Positions 16,890-24,527 of a DNA stretch of 48,164 nucleotides are shown here, one piece after another. Positions within the stretch are counted from its first letter, which is position 1. The number at the start of each line of letters is the position of its first letter. Under the pieces are notes generated by a model. That model saw only the letters and a list, made by a program, of their open reading frames with translations. It was not told where the DNA came from and made no database searches. Source of the stretch: Oscillospiraceae bacterium (GTDB lineage Bacteria > Bacillota > Clostridia > Oscillospirales > CAG-272); the NCBI GenBank assembly GCA_015064505.1, contig SVSB01000020.1, positions 1 through 48,164 of the forward strand, in the 5' to 3' direction. Position numbers and translations under genes: made by a program.

Positions 16890-17003
16890 ACAGCGGGATG
16901 CGAGCAACACACCGCCGCACTTCCGTGCATTCGTCCCTGCGGCAACTCCCCGTCCGCAGAGCACTGAGATGCTATTGCATCAGCGCGTGCTACTCTACTC
17001 TGT
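16890..17003 (-). promoter_or_regulatory. tetrahydrofolate (THF) riboswitch
   Basis: On the minus strand ACAG/CTGT close P1 (17003-17000 with 16893-16890). The 9-bp P2 GAGTAGCAC / GTGTTGCTC and P3 CTGCGG / CCGCAG around GGGGAGTTG follow, then GACGAA, a hairpin, GCGGTG and GCATCCCGCTG. These conserved blocks match the THF riboswitch class (RF01831, from memory). A hairpin is inserted where the usual GCGTTAAGTG block lies (see findings). Placement directly before folT-folC supports the call. Confidence 0.85.
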
Positions 17004-17014
17004 ATTATGTACAG

Positions 17015-17043
17015 AGTATACCACCGCCAATAGAAAAAATCAA
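17015..17043 (-). promoter_or_regulatory. sigma-A promoter for the folT-folC transcript
   Basis: Minus strand TTGATT (17043-17038), 17-nt spacer, TATACT (17020-17015); start predicted a few bases before the aptamer. An ACTCTGTA/TACAGAGT dyad (16997-17017) covers the -10 and start site. Confidence 0.8.
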
Positions 17044-17067
17044 TAGAGCGGGAAAAATAAAATAGCA

Positions 17068-17105
17068 TTGGAGGTGTAAAGAACGCAGTTTCTTTGCACC
17101 TCCAA
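17068..17105 (-). terminator. terminator-like hairpin after SGNH lipoprotein gene
   Basis: A 16-bp stem (TTGGAGGTGTAAAGAA with its complement, one G-T pair) lies 11 nt past the stop of the minus-strand gene at 17116. The minus-strand tail is T-rich. Confidence 0.7.
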
Positions 17106-17115
17106 CGGGAAAGCA

Positions 17116-18999
17116 TTATTTTCCAAATACCATAAGCTCGCGGATATTTACGCCGGTGTAATCCGCGTTGGCGCCTCTTATGATGCCGATGCGGATATAT
17201 TTACCCTTGGCGCCGCCCATGCCGAAGAGCGTTTCGTACAAGGGAGTGTTATTGTTCCAGGGATCCTTCACGGAGCTTTTTTCCTCTATGGGATAGAGGG
17301 TAAGGGTCCTTGTGTCGTAGCAGGCGCTTTCCACCTTCGTCCAGCTTACGCCGTCCTCACTGACGTAAACGTCCTGTGCCTGAGGGATAACTCTCATGTT
17401 GGAGGAGGAATAACCCATCGCCTCAAATTCGCGCACGCTTCCGAAGTTCAGGGTAATAAGGGCGGTATAGGGGGCGCTTGCGTCCTCCTCGCCCTTCACG
17501 TTGTAGGTCTTGTTGTCAAAATACAGCTCCGCAAGGTAAGAGGAGCCGTAATGGCCGTTTACAAGATTCATAAGGGAGGTGGACTCCACCTTGTTCGCCG
17601 TATCGCCGTTTATAAGGTACTTGGTCAGCTTCATATGGGAAAGACCGATAGCGGAAACTCCGTACCTCGTATCCCCGATATCTGCCTTCTGTGCGGCGGT
17701 AAGTCCGTTTGCCCCGGTGGTTCCTTCAAGTGAGCAGATGGCGTCTGCATCTCCGCGTATTCCCGAAAAATAGGAGTATCCCGCCTCGGGCTTCGTCCAC
17801 TTGGAGCTTACGCTTCTCCAGCCGTTGCCCTCGGGCTTTGTTGCGCTGAAGATGACGGAGATAATACCGTTCTTCGGCTCTGCCGTCAGCATTTCCGTGC
17901 CCGTTGCGGAGGCGTTCTTATTCCATTCCTTAAGATATTCCTTCTCCCCGTGGTGCTTGTCAAGAAGCTGCTGCAGGCTCTTCATATCCTGCGGGGAAGC
18001 GAACACCTTGTCGAAATTGGTGTTTCTGAGGAGATAGCTTGAGGAAATGTAGGAATTAACGTTGAAGGCGCTATTAAGCTTCGTGTCGCCGTAGAAATCA
18101 TAGGGCTGACCCTCTGCCTTTTCCCCCGTAATTGCGCAATAAGCCGCAAGGGCGGAAAGATAGCCCGAGAGCATATTGGGGTGATAGCCGTCCTTAACGA
18201 TAAAGGTGTTTTGCGTGTATTCAAGGGTGCTGTCGGGCACCGTGTAAACACCTTTAAGTATCCTTGCAACAACTCCGCCCCAATCGGCAATGATAACGCC
18301 CTTGTCTTCAATGGCCTTATAATTGTTGTATACCTCGGGATAATCGGTTCCGAAGGAGGAATAGCCGTGCACGCCCAGATTTGCAAGGCAGATTATCTTT
18401 ACGTCGGGGTTTGCATCGCGGAAGAACTTGATTATGTAATCAAAGTCCGTAAGAATGTTCTGCGCGGTGGTGGAGCCGCCGCCGGGCGCCACGATAACGT
18501 AATCGTAGAATTTGTTTGTCAAGAACTTTTCGTGAGAGCCCTTTTCAAGGGGGCAGGAGGAATATCCGCAGGTGCCGCCAAAAAGATTAGTCAGTCCGTG
18601 ACCGCCGAAGGTCCAGTTGGTAACGGTCACCTCGTGCCCGTTTGCCTTGCAAAGCTGATAAAAATATCCCTTATCGTTGCTTCTTGGGGCCTGTGTGTAT
18701 ACGGAGGAGGATTGGGTTATTACAGTTTTGCCGTTAAAAACGTAGGAGTTACCGATGATGATCACTCTTTTGCCGTCAAGAGATATTTTTTCTTCGGGCT
18801 CGGGCGCTTCCGTTACGGGCTCGGTGATGGGCTCGGTCACGGGCTCCGTGGGTGCTTCGGTAACGGGGGCGTCCGTTGCGGGGGCATCGGTGGTTGCCGT
18901 GGGTTCCGTGGTAACGGGCGGCTTCTCACCGCAGGAGGTAAAGCAAAGCGTAAGAAGCAATAAAAGCATAAAAGCGGATAAAACAATGGCTCTTTTCAT
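17116..18999 (-). CDS. SGNH/GDSL-type esterase lipoprotein with discoidin-like domain
   Basis: 627 aa, exported lipoprotein: hydrophobic signal and lipobox FTSC with Cys23. A Thr/Pro/Glu linker with TEPV repeats (~30-72) precedes an SGNH-hydrolase-like domain (~75-290): block I IIGNSYVF (Ser85), GGHG near 132, and block V DGYHPN (Asp270, His273). This looks like the DUF4886/GDSL group, often carbohydrate deacetylases. The C-terminal ~370-627 is a beta-sandwich of the F5/8-C kind ending VNIRELMVFGK. The start has GAGGAG. The role as a surface deacylase of glycan is inferred. Confidence 0.8.
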   Translation of the reverse strand: MKRAIVLSAFMLLLLLTLCFTSCGEKPPVTTEPTATTDAPATDAPVTEAPTEPVTEPITEPVTEAPEPEEKISLDGKRVIIIGNSYVFNGKTVITQSSSVYTQAPRSNDKGYFYQLCKANGHEVTVTNWTFGGHGLTNLFGGTCGYSSCPLEKGSHEKFLTNKFYDYVIVAPGGGSTTAQNILTDFDYIIKFFRDANPDVKIICLANLGVHGYSSFGTDYPEVYNNYKAIEDKGVIIADWGGVVARILKGVYTVPDSTLEYTQNTFIVKDGYHPNMLSGYLSALAAYCAITGEKAEGQPYDFYGDTKLNSAFNVNSYISSSYLLRNTNFDKVFASPQDMKSLQQLLDKHHGEKEYLKEWNKNASATGTEMLTAEPKNGIISVIFSATKPEGNGWRSVSSKWTKPEAGYSYFSGIRGDADAICSLEGTTGANGLTAAQKADIGDTRYGVSAIGLSHMKLTKYLINGDTANKVESTSLMNLVNGHYGSSYLAELYFDNKTYNVKGEEDASAPYTALITLNFGSVREFEAMGYSSSNMRVIPQAQDVYVSEDGVSWTKVESACYDTRTLTLYPIEEKSSVKDPWNNNTPLYETLFGMGGAKGKYIRIGIIRGANADYTGVNIRELMVFGK

Positions 19000-19038
19000 C
19001 TTTCGTTCTCCTCTTTTTTATATCTTAAGGATATAATA

Positions 19039-19075
19039 ACACCCCAAACTTGATTTTTCAATCCGTTTGGGGTGT
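19039..19075. terminator. hairpin between two minus-strand genes
   Basis: ACACCCCAAAC / GTTTGGGGTGT, an 11-bp perfect stem with a 15-nt loop, placed between the permease stop and the SGNH-gene start. The T-tail is weak. Confidence 0.55.
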
Positions 19076-19092
19076 ATTTATCGGGTATTTTT

Positions 19093-20364
19093 TTAAATTC
19101 CGAAGCAGAGCCAGATGAAGATATAGGCGGGAACTATTGCCGCCAGAGTAAAGGGAATACCAATGCGGAAAAAGTCGCCGTTCTTTACCTCATAGCCCTC
19201 CTTGCGGAGAATGCCGATGCCCGTGATGTTTGCGGAGGCGCCGATGGGAGTGCAGTTGCCGCCGAGGGTGGCTCCGGAAAGCAGACCGAAGTACAGCACC
19301 GTGGGATCGATGTTAAGCTGGGTGGCAAGCCCCGCAATAACGGGAAGCATGGTGGCAACGTAGGGGATATTATCAATAAACGCGGAGATAAGCACGGATG
19401 CCCATACGATAACGGTGTAAAGCAGGAATACGTTTCCGCCGCCCATCTTTGCAAGGAGATTTGCCGCCGCGTCGATAACTCCCATATTGGAGATACCGCC
19501 GATCATCAGGAATAGACCGAGCAGCAGTCCGAGGGTCTCAAAATCTATCGCCTTGAAGGAGGATATAACGGCGCTTGCGTTCTTGTTTTTGATAACACTG
19601 TAAATAAGGCCGATAACGAACAGCGCACAGCAGATAAGTCCGTTTGTGACGTCGGGCTTGTTCGGGATAAATGAAGCGCCGATAAGGAGAGCGACCACAC
19701 CCACGAGGAGCACGGTGGGAACGTAATCGCTTACCTCGGTAAGCTTTGTTCTTTTCTCGATAGCATCCTTTTCCTTGCGGAAAATGAAGTAAACTATCAT
19801 AGCGGAGAGCACTGCGCCAAGCTCAACGGCAAAGAATATACCGGGTCTGCCCTTATACCAGAAAAAGTCCATAAAGCTCATTTCCGCGTAAGAGCCCAGC
19901 ATAATTGCCGTGGTATCGCCAACGAGGGTAGCCGCGCCCTGCAGGTTGGAGGAAACGGCAATGGAGATAATAAAGGGAACGGGGTTGGTCTTCAGCTTTT
20001 TGCAGATCTCAAGGGCAACGGGGGCGATCATCAGCACCGTTGCAACGTTATCAACGAAGGCGGAGATAACACCCGCAAAAAGGGAGAGAGCAACGGCGGC
20101 AATCTGAATATTGGGCACCTTCGCCATTATCATATCCGCAAGGCGGGCGGGCATCTTGCTGTCGATAAACAGCTGTACGAGCCCCATGGTTCCCGCGATC
20201 ATCAGCAGAACGTTGAAGTCAATGGCCCCTACGATATCACCGAGAGGAAGCATTCCGCTTACGATGAACACGAGTGCGGATGCAAGCGCAATGTAGGGAC
20301 GGAATTTGCCGAATGTGAGCATAAGCACGTAGGTTACGGCAAATAAAATAATTGCAAACGTCAT
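19093..20364 (-). CDS. SLC13/ArsB/CitMHS-type anion or cation permease
   Basis: 423 aa, about 11 membrane helices, no signal peptide. Two inverted repeats of the ion-transporter superfamily are seen: SAFVDNVATVLMIAP (~105-119) and SAFIDNIPYVATMLP (~328-342), each with the characteristic DN-turn, and the paired loops SSNLQGAATLVGDTTA (~137-152) and GGNCTPIGASANITG (~377-391). Family members move dicarboxylates, citrate, arsenite or exchange sodium for protons; the substrate is undecided. Monocistronic, promoter at 20405-20433, hairpin after. Confidence 0.85.
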   Translation of the reverse strand: MTFAIILFAVTYVLMLTFGKFRPYIALASALVFIVSGMLPLGDIVGAIDFNVLLMIAGTMGLVQLFIDSKMPARLADMIMAKVPNIQIAAVALSLFAGVISAFVDNVATVLMIAPVALEICKKLKTNPVPFIISIAVSSNLQGAATLVGDTTAIMLGSYAEMSFMDFFWYKGRPGIFFAVELGAVLSAMIVYFIFRKEKDAIEKRTKLTEVSDYVPTVLLVGVVALLIGASFIPNKPDVTNGLICCALFVIGLIYSVIKNKNASAVISSFKAIDFETLGLLLGLFLMIGGISNMGVIDAAANLLAKMGGGNVFLLYTVIVWASVLISAFIDNIPYVATMLPVIAGLATQLNIDPTVLYFGLLSGATLGGNCTPIGASANITGIGILRKEGYEVKNGDFFRIGIPFTLAAIVPAYIFIWLCFGI

Positions 20365-20404
20365 TTTTATGTCCTTTTTTATCTTATTTTTTCAAAACCG
20401 AGTT

Positions 20405-20433
20405 ATTCTATCATAAAAGGGCAAAAAATGCAA
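20405..20433 (-). promoter_or_regulatory. sigma-A promoter for permease gene
   Basis: Minus strand TTGCAT (20433-20428), 17-nt spacer, TAGAAT (20410-20405) with extended -10 TG. The same TTGCAT-17-TGATAGAAT form occurs at 38206-38234. Confidence 0.68.
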
Positions 20434-20448
20434 CATAAAAACGGAAAT

Positions 20449-22134
20449 TTATTTTTCGATCACAAAGTCTATTTTTACAACGGATATGGGCTTTGTGGTC
20501 ACTGTCAGCTTGCCGCCGTATATTTTATCCTCAACCTCGTATTCCTTTGGGGAGATAAGGTTTGGCGCTTTCACGGTGTTTGCAACGGTGGGATCCGCGT
20601 TATGCAGCTCCGTAACGCCCGTGATCCTTATGCGATCGTAGGGCAGGGAGATACTAAACTCCATACCGTTCTTCGTTGCCTGATTTATTATAAACAGCGT
20701 GCCGCCCTTTTCATCGGCGTATACGGCACAGTTTGCCATCTCCGCACGGGTCTGTGCGGGTACGATTCCTATCTTTTTGGAGGAGAAGGTGGGATAGTCC
20801 GCGTTCTTCTTAAGCACGTTGCGGTCTATCTGCTCCGAATACCAGCGGAAGATAAAGGTGGAAAGATTATCCCAGTAGTTTTCCGTTTCTCCCGTCTTCA
20901 TATAGCCCACCAAATTGGGGGCGTATGGGTGATTTAAGAGGGGAAGATGGTTTGCGGAGCTGATCATGGGCTCGTCCAGCATCACCTGAATATAGGAAGC
21001 AAGGAAGGTGGAGCCCACGGTGCCCCAATAGTGGGTACCCATCGGGCCGTATTCCGTTATCTGAATGGAGATGTTCTCCGCGTTTGCGCCGCCGTAGGTC
21101 TTTATCTCGCTCTTCACCGTCCTTAACAGCACCTTTAAGTAGGTGGGCGCCGCCATATAAGCCTTAAGGATGTCCTCGTCCTTATCGCCTTCAAGGGTAA
21201 AGAGGGGAGCGTAACCTATGTGGCAGTCGATAAAGTCTATCTTGTCTCCAAGAGCGGTAAGAATCTTTCTGTCCCACGTTGGGTCGGCGGTCAGTGCGTA
21301 AGCGGCGGGGGCGCCGATAACCCCAAGCTCCACTTCGTTTGCAAGATCCCCAAGCTCTGCGTATACTTCTTTTGCAAAGGCGATATACTCCTCGGGGGTC
21401 TTTGTGGAGCGCACGCCCTCAACGGGCTCCGCCTTGAAGTTCACCTCGTTGCCGATGGCAAAGGAGGATACCTCGATACCCTTATCAATACAGTATTTTA
21501 CAAGGTCTGCCGCGTCCTTTGCACTTCCCGTGCCCGCGTTAAGCTGAACTACGGGCTCTACGTTTGCAAGACGGCATAATTCAAAAAATTCGTCAAAGCC
21601 GAAGTGGGGGTAATATTTAAGACCGCTTACGGGGGCGTTGGTGGGATAGGAATCGGAGAAGGGGTCCATCTGAAGCTTGCGGCTCGTTCCCACCGTTTCG
21701 TGCCAGATGAAGAAATCGCCTTCAATGCCGCCGGGGTAGCGGATGTTGGTAACGCCGCTTTTTTTGATGGCTTCCACCAGCTTCATATTGAAGCTCTTGG
21801 TTTGGGGACCGTAAACGCCGTAGCCGTTGCCGCGCCACGCAAGATTATCTCCGAATATCTCCTTTTTAACGGTGTTCACCGCAGTGTTTTCAAAGGTGAC
21901 GCTGGTTTTTTTGTCAAGGAGAGGGTATCTTCCGCCAATATCAAGGGAAAAGTCCTCTGCAGGGGGCAGAGGTGCTTCTGTGACAGGCTCCGTTATCGGC
22001 TCCGTAACGGGAAGAGTTGCTTGCTCCGCTTGCGGCTCGGTTGCGGGGGTCGTTATCTCCGGCGTTTCTCCGCCGCAGGAGGAAAGCCAAAGAAAAACGG
22101 CAATTATCAATATGCAGAAGAAAGACCTTTTCAT
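20449..22134 (-). CDS. GH51-like clan-A glycosidase lipoprotein (putative alpha-L-arabinofuranosidase)
   Basis: 561 aa, lipoprotein (lipobox LSSC, Cys20). A short TEPV-type linker (~30-55) leads to a TIM-barrel glycosidase of the GH-A clan. Motifs: IRYPGG (~131), acid/base Glu230 in IGNEVNF, nucleophile Glu361 in ITEYGPMG, and a C-terminal beta-sandwich (~480-561). The IRYPGG/GNE/ITEYG pattern is closest to GH51 arabinofuranosidases, though the family assignment is moderate. The start is ATG 22134 with AAGGTG, not the GTG four codons before. The exonuclease gene ends 8 nt upstream, so they may be co-transcribed. Confidence 0.72.
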   Translation of the reverse strand: MKRSFFCILIIAVFLWLSSCGGETPEITTPATEPQAEQATLPVTEPITEPVTEAPLPPAEDFSLDIGGRYPLLDKKTSVTFENTAVNTVKKEIFGDNLAWRGNGYGVYGPQTKSFNMKLVEAIKKSGVTNIRYPGGIEGDFFIWHETVGTSRKLQMDPFSDSYPTNAPVSGLKYYPHFGFDEFFELCRLANVEPVVQLNAGTGSAKDAADLVKYCIDKGIEVSSFAIGNEVNFKAEPVEGVRSTKTPEEYIAFAKEVYAELGDLANEVELGVIGAPAAYALTADPTWDRKILTALGDKIDFIDCHIGYAPLFTLEGDKDEDILKAYMAAPTYLKVLLRTVKSEIKTYGGANAENISIQITEYGPMGTHYWGTVGSTFLASYIQVMLDEPMISSANHLPLLNHPYAPNLVGYMKTGETENYWDNLSTFIFRWYSEQIDRNVLKKNADYPTFSSKKIGIVPAQTRAEMANCAVYADEKGGTLFIINQATKNGMEFSISLPYDRIRITGVTELHNADPTVANTVKAPNLISPKEYEVEDKIYGGKLTVTTKPISVVKIDFVIEK

Positions 22135-22142
22135 AGCTTTTT

Positions 22143-22715
22143 TCACCTTTTCGTTTTCTTTTGCAGAGTTTTGATTTCCTTCATATCGTATTCCCGCAGG
22201 GCGCCTTCAAGCTCCGCGCCCTTATCCATACAGCAGAGCAGAAGCCTTGCGCAGGCATCCGCGTCGCTTCCCGCGTTGTGATGCTCAAGCTCTATGTTAA
22301 GGCAGTCGCACATGGTATTCAGTCGGTGGTTCGGCAGCTCCTTAAAGAGGCGCTTGGAGAGGGTGCAGGTGCAGATATAGGGCACCTTCTCCTTCCACTT
22401 GATACCGTAAGCCTTAAGGCACTTTGCAAGCACACTCATATCAAAAGGGGCGTTGTGGGCAACGAGTACTCCACGGGACATAGCGTTCTCTATCATCTCC
22501 CATACCTTCGGGAATTTGGGCGCGTCCCTCACGTCCTCGGGGTAAATGCCCGTAAGCTCCGAGTTAAAGGGCGAAAAGTAGGTTTCGGGGTTTACGAGAG
22601 TATAGAAGCGGTCGACTATCTCGCCGTTATAGATAAGAGTGGCGCCGATGGCGCTCATACGGTCGTTTGCCGCGTTTGGCGTTTCCACGTCAAAGGCTAT
22701 GAAGGTGTTTTCCAT
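22143..22715 (-). CDS. DEDDh 3'-5' exonuclease (PolC/epsilon-like)
   Basis: 190 aa, cytoplasmic. A stand-alone exonuclease of the DNA polymerase III epsilon fold. Catalytic residues visible: Asp9 and Glu11 in FDVET, Asp92 in HNAPFD, and His146/Asp151 in HHNAGSDADA (DEDDh type). Length fits. The start is ATG 22715 with CGGAGC; a long in-frame extension upstream is a chance opening (its translation has no family features). Biological role (DNA repair or RNA processing) unresolved. Divergent from the small membrane peptide gene at 22798. Confidence 0.88.
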   Translation of the reverse strand: MENTFIAFDVETPNAANDRMSAIGATLIYNGEIVDRFYTLVNPETYFSPFNSELTGIYPEDVRDAPKFPKVWEMIENAMSRGVLVAHNAPFDMSVLAKCLKAYGIKWKEKVPYICTCTLSKRLFKELPNHRLNTMCDCLNIELEHHNAGSDADACARLLLCCMDKGAELEGALREYDMKEIKTLQKKTKR

Positions 22716-22797
22716 AAAAGCTCCGTTTTTTAAAAAACAGTGTCTAAATTTTGCTTTGCCGAATATAATAATAACAAGTACCGCACTTGGAGGATAT

Positions 22798-22956
22798 ATG
22801 AATAAATCGGGCAAGATAGTAAAAACCGTGGGTCTTGGCATTTTCTGCTTCGGAGTGGGGATACTCTGCTCGTTTTTTCTGCCCGAGGCGGTGCTCGTTG
22901 TAATAGAAGCTCTCGTTATAATAAGCGTTGGCTGCTTGTGGTTTGCCGCAAAGTAG
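22798..22956 (+). CDS. small membrane peptide, 52 aa
   Basis: Too short for many gene finders but well supported: GGAGG at 22789-22793, ATG at 22798, and two hydrophobic helices (TVGLGIFCFGVGILCSFFL and VLVVIEALVIISVGCLWF) joined by a PE turn, with a basic N-terminus. No family is recognised. The SpoVM-like gene starts 13 nt after its stop, so the two form a bicistron. A TATAAT at 22764-22769 may be the -10, but its -35 is poor. Confidence 0.68.
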   Translation: MNKSGKIVKTVGLGIFCFGVGILCSFFLPEAVLVVIEALVIISVGCLWFAAK

Positions 22957-22969
22957 CGCGAGGTAACAT

Positions 22970-23041
22970 ATGAAAATAGTAGTGGTAAAGGCGCCAAAGG
23001 CATTGATCCCAATGCTGAAGCGTATGTTCGGGTTCAAATAG
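22970..23041 (+). CDS. spoVM: SpoVM-like 23-residue peptide
   Basis: 23 aa starting MKIVVVKAPK, followed by LIPMLKRMFG. The amphipathic pattern (KxPKxLxxxLRxMFG) matches SpoVM, the peptide that marks the convex forespore membrane and anchors SpoIVA during coat assembly. In Bacillus it is 26 residues beginning MKFYTIKLPKFLGG; clostridial versions I recall begin MRIVVVKSPxFL. GAGG (22960-22963) gives a ribosome site 6 nt before the ATG. A strong terminator follows. If correct the organism belongs to a sporulating lineage. Confidence 0.75.
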   Translation: MKIVVVKAPKALIPMLKRMFGFK

Positions 23042-23051
23042 AATCGCCGTA

Positions 23052-23068
23052 GGGAGGTACTGCCTCCC
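23052..23068. repeat. GGGAGG/CCTCCC hairpin
   Basis: A 6-bp perfect stem with a 5-nt loop just after the SpoVM-like gene and before the terminator; it resembles short intergenic hairpin repeats of this genome but has no second copy in the window. Confidence 0.5.
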
Positions 23069-23075
23069 GTATAAG

Positions 23076-23108
23076 GAAAACCGTGCCGCGGCGCGGTTTT
23101 CTTTTTTT
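23076..23108 (+). terminator. rho-independent terminator after spoVM-like gene
   Basis: An 11-bp stem starting GAAAACCG with CGCG tetraloop (23076-23086 with 23091-23101), followed by seven T. Confidence 0.9.
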
Positions 23109-23233
23109 GCTTTGCAAAACTTCTGCGCTTATTTTAACATATTAGCCGGATCGATTCAATAATTAAGTAAAAAAACACAAAAAACTTGTCTCACGGCGTA
23201 TATTTATTTCTCAAAAAGGTAAAAATGCCGATT

Positions 23234-23262
23234 TTGACATTCTTTTGGGGCAGTGTGATATT
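23234..23262 (+). promoter_or_regulatory. sigma-A promoter for lectin-like gene
   Basis: TTGACA (23234-23239), 17-nt spacer, GATATT (23257-23262) with extended -10 TG (23254-23255). Confidence 0.65.
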
Positions 23263-23325
23263 GTAAAATCAAAATAGACTAACGGTGCTGAAAGTTGCCG
23301 TTCAAAACGAAATGGAGGAATTACG

Positions 23326-24237
23326 ATGCTTAAAAGAATATTTGTTTTAGCGATTGCTCTGCTGATGGTCTGCGCAATTCCGCAGTCCGTTTTTGCCGCA
23401 AATTCGGAGTACGTTGTTTACAGCAACGATTTTTCCGATCCCGCAACGATTGCTGATTTTGTTCAGCAGAGAGGCGAATGGGCAATTAAGGACGGAAAGC
23501 TTTGGCTTGTAGGCGATTCCGGACTTTCTGCCGGCAGCTTCTGCCACATGATCCTCAATAACGATTCCCAGTGGATCAATTACAGAGTTGAGCTGGACGT
23601 TGAGAACTTCCAGACCTCTACCGGTGTTCTCGGTCACGTAGACAAGTCTCTTGCAGACGGAAGCACCAACGATAGCCACGCGGGCTACATCTTCTATCTT
23701 TCCAACGATGCTAAACAGGCCGCTATCGGAAGATCCAATCCTTCGGACCACACCAAGTATGCCGGTAATTTGGGTGCCGCTACCAGACCCATCGGCACTG
23801 CGCCCGGATCCAGCGTTCGTCTTTCCGTAACCTTCTATAACGGAGAGCTTACTTACGCTATCTACGATCTTGCTTCCGGAAACGAGATCTATACTTACAC
23901 CGACGTTGCCGCAGATTGGATGAGCGGTACCGTAGGCGTTCGTACCCGTATCAGCTATCAGGAGTTCAACTCCATCGATACCGTAGCGTTCGATAATCTT
24001 AAGGTAACTCTTCTCGGCGAGGAGGCAGATAAGGCTAAGGCTGAGGCTACCACCGCAGTTACCACCGAGGCCGTTACCACCGAGGCCGTTACCACCGCCA
24101 CCGTTACCACCGAGGCTCCCGTAACTCCCGAGGTTACTCCCTCTACCGGCGACGCTGCTCTCTACGTAGCTGCTGCCGCAGTTGCCGCAGGCGCACTTGC
24201 TCTGATCATCAAGAGAAAGGCTGCAATGCGCGGCTAA
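23326..24237 (+). CDS. secreted concanavalin/LamG-like protein with C-terminal anchor
   Basis: 303 aa. Signal peptide (~1-25, cleaved after VFA), one LamG/DUF1080-like beta-sandwich (~28-228), a Thr-rich VTTEA linker (~235-265), then TPSTGD, a hydrophobic helix and a KRK tail (~268-303). The TPSTGD-helix-basic order is the layout of Gram-positive sortase-type anchors, though the LPxTG leucine is absent. The sandwich domain resembles the N-terminal domain of the GH127 protein, so it probably binds carbohydrate without an enzyme partner. GGAGG precedes ATG 23326. Codon use is unusually even, as for a highly expressed gene. Confidence 0.82.
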   Translation: MLKRIFVLAIALLMVCAIPQSVFAANSEYVVYSNDFSDPATIADFVQQRGEWAIKDGKLWLVGDSGLSAGSFCHMILNNDSQWINYRVELDVENFQTSTGVLGHVDKSLADGSTNDSHAGYIFYLSNDAKQAAIGRSNPSDHTKYAGNLGAATRPIGTAPGSSVRLSVTFYNGELTYAIYDLASGNEIYTYTDVAADWMSGTVGVRTRISYQEFNSIDTVAFDNLKVTLLGEEADKAKAEATTAVTTEAVTTEAVTTATVTTEAPVTPEVTPSTGDAALYVAAAAVAAGALALIIKRKAAMRG

Positions 24238-24255
24238 ACCGAATACCTTTAACAT

Positions 24256-24296
24256 AATAGGGGCGTAAAGAAACCGAGTTTCTTTACGCCCCTATT
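24256..24296 (+). terminator. 18-bp palindrome after lectin-like gene
   Basis: Perfect 18-bp arms with loop CCGAG and the recurrent GTAAAGAAA core; no T-run follows, so a repeat element or mRNA-stabilising hairpin is equally possible. Confidence 0.55.
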
Positions 24297-24339
24297 AAGC
24301 AGCCAATGGGATAGGAAAAAATGGTTGGAACAGGCAAAC

Positions 24340-24381
24340 ATCCGCCCGTTAGGCGTATTTTATACGTCGAGGGCGGATTTT
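24340..24381 (+). terminator. terminator-like stem-loop
   Basis: ATCCGCCC (24340-24347) pairs with GGGCGGAT (24371-24378), followed by TTTT. Confidence 0.5.
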
Positions 24382-24527
24382 GTCTAGTAGTAAAAAAGAG
24401 AATTTTACAGAAAAACTCATTTTGAGTTTTTCTTACCTTAGTTTAATCGTTTTAAAGCATTGAAGCTTTCGTGTTTTCAATGTTTTTTTCTCTTTTTTAC
24501 GGTCCGGCCTTTTTTTACATCCCATTT

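Larger units (their letters stand above)
24238..24527. other. convergent intergenic region with three hairpins
   Basis: No gene seen. It holds an 18-bp perfect stem (24256-24273 with 24279-24296), a copy of the AAAAAATGGTTGGAA element (~24313-24330), a terminator-like ATCCGCCC/GGGCGGAT stem (24340-24378) and a GAAAAACTCA/TGAGTTTTTC stem (24410-24432) that may end the minus-strand operon. Confidence 0.7.

Noticed and set aside
22716..23012. N-terminal extension of the exonuclease frame
   Set aside because: It overlaps the divergent 52-aa and SpoVM-like genes and lacks exonuclease features; the ATG at 22715 has a ribosome site.
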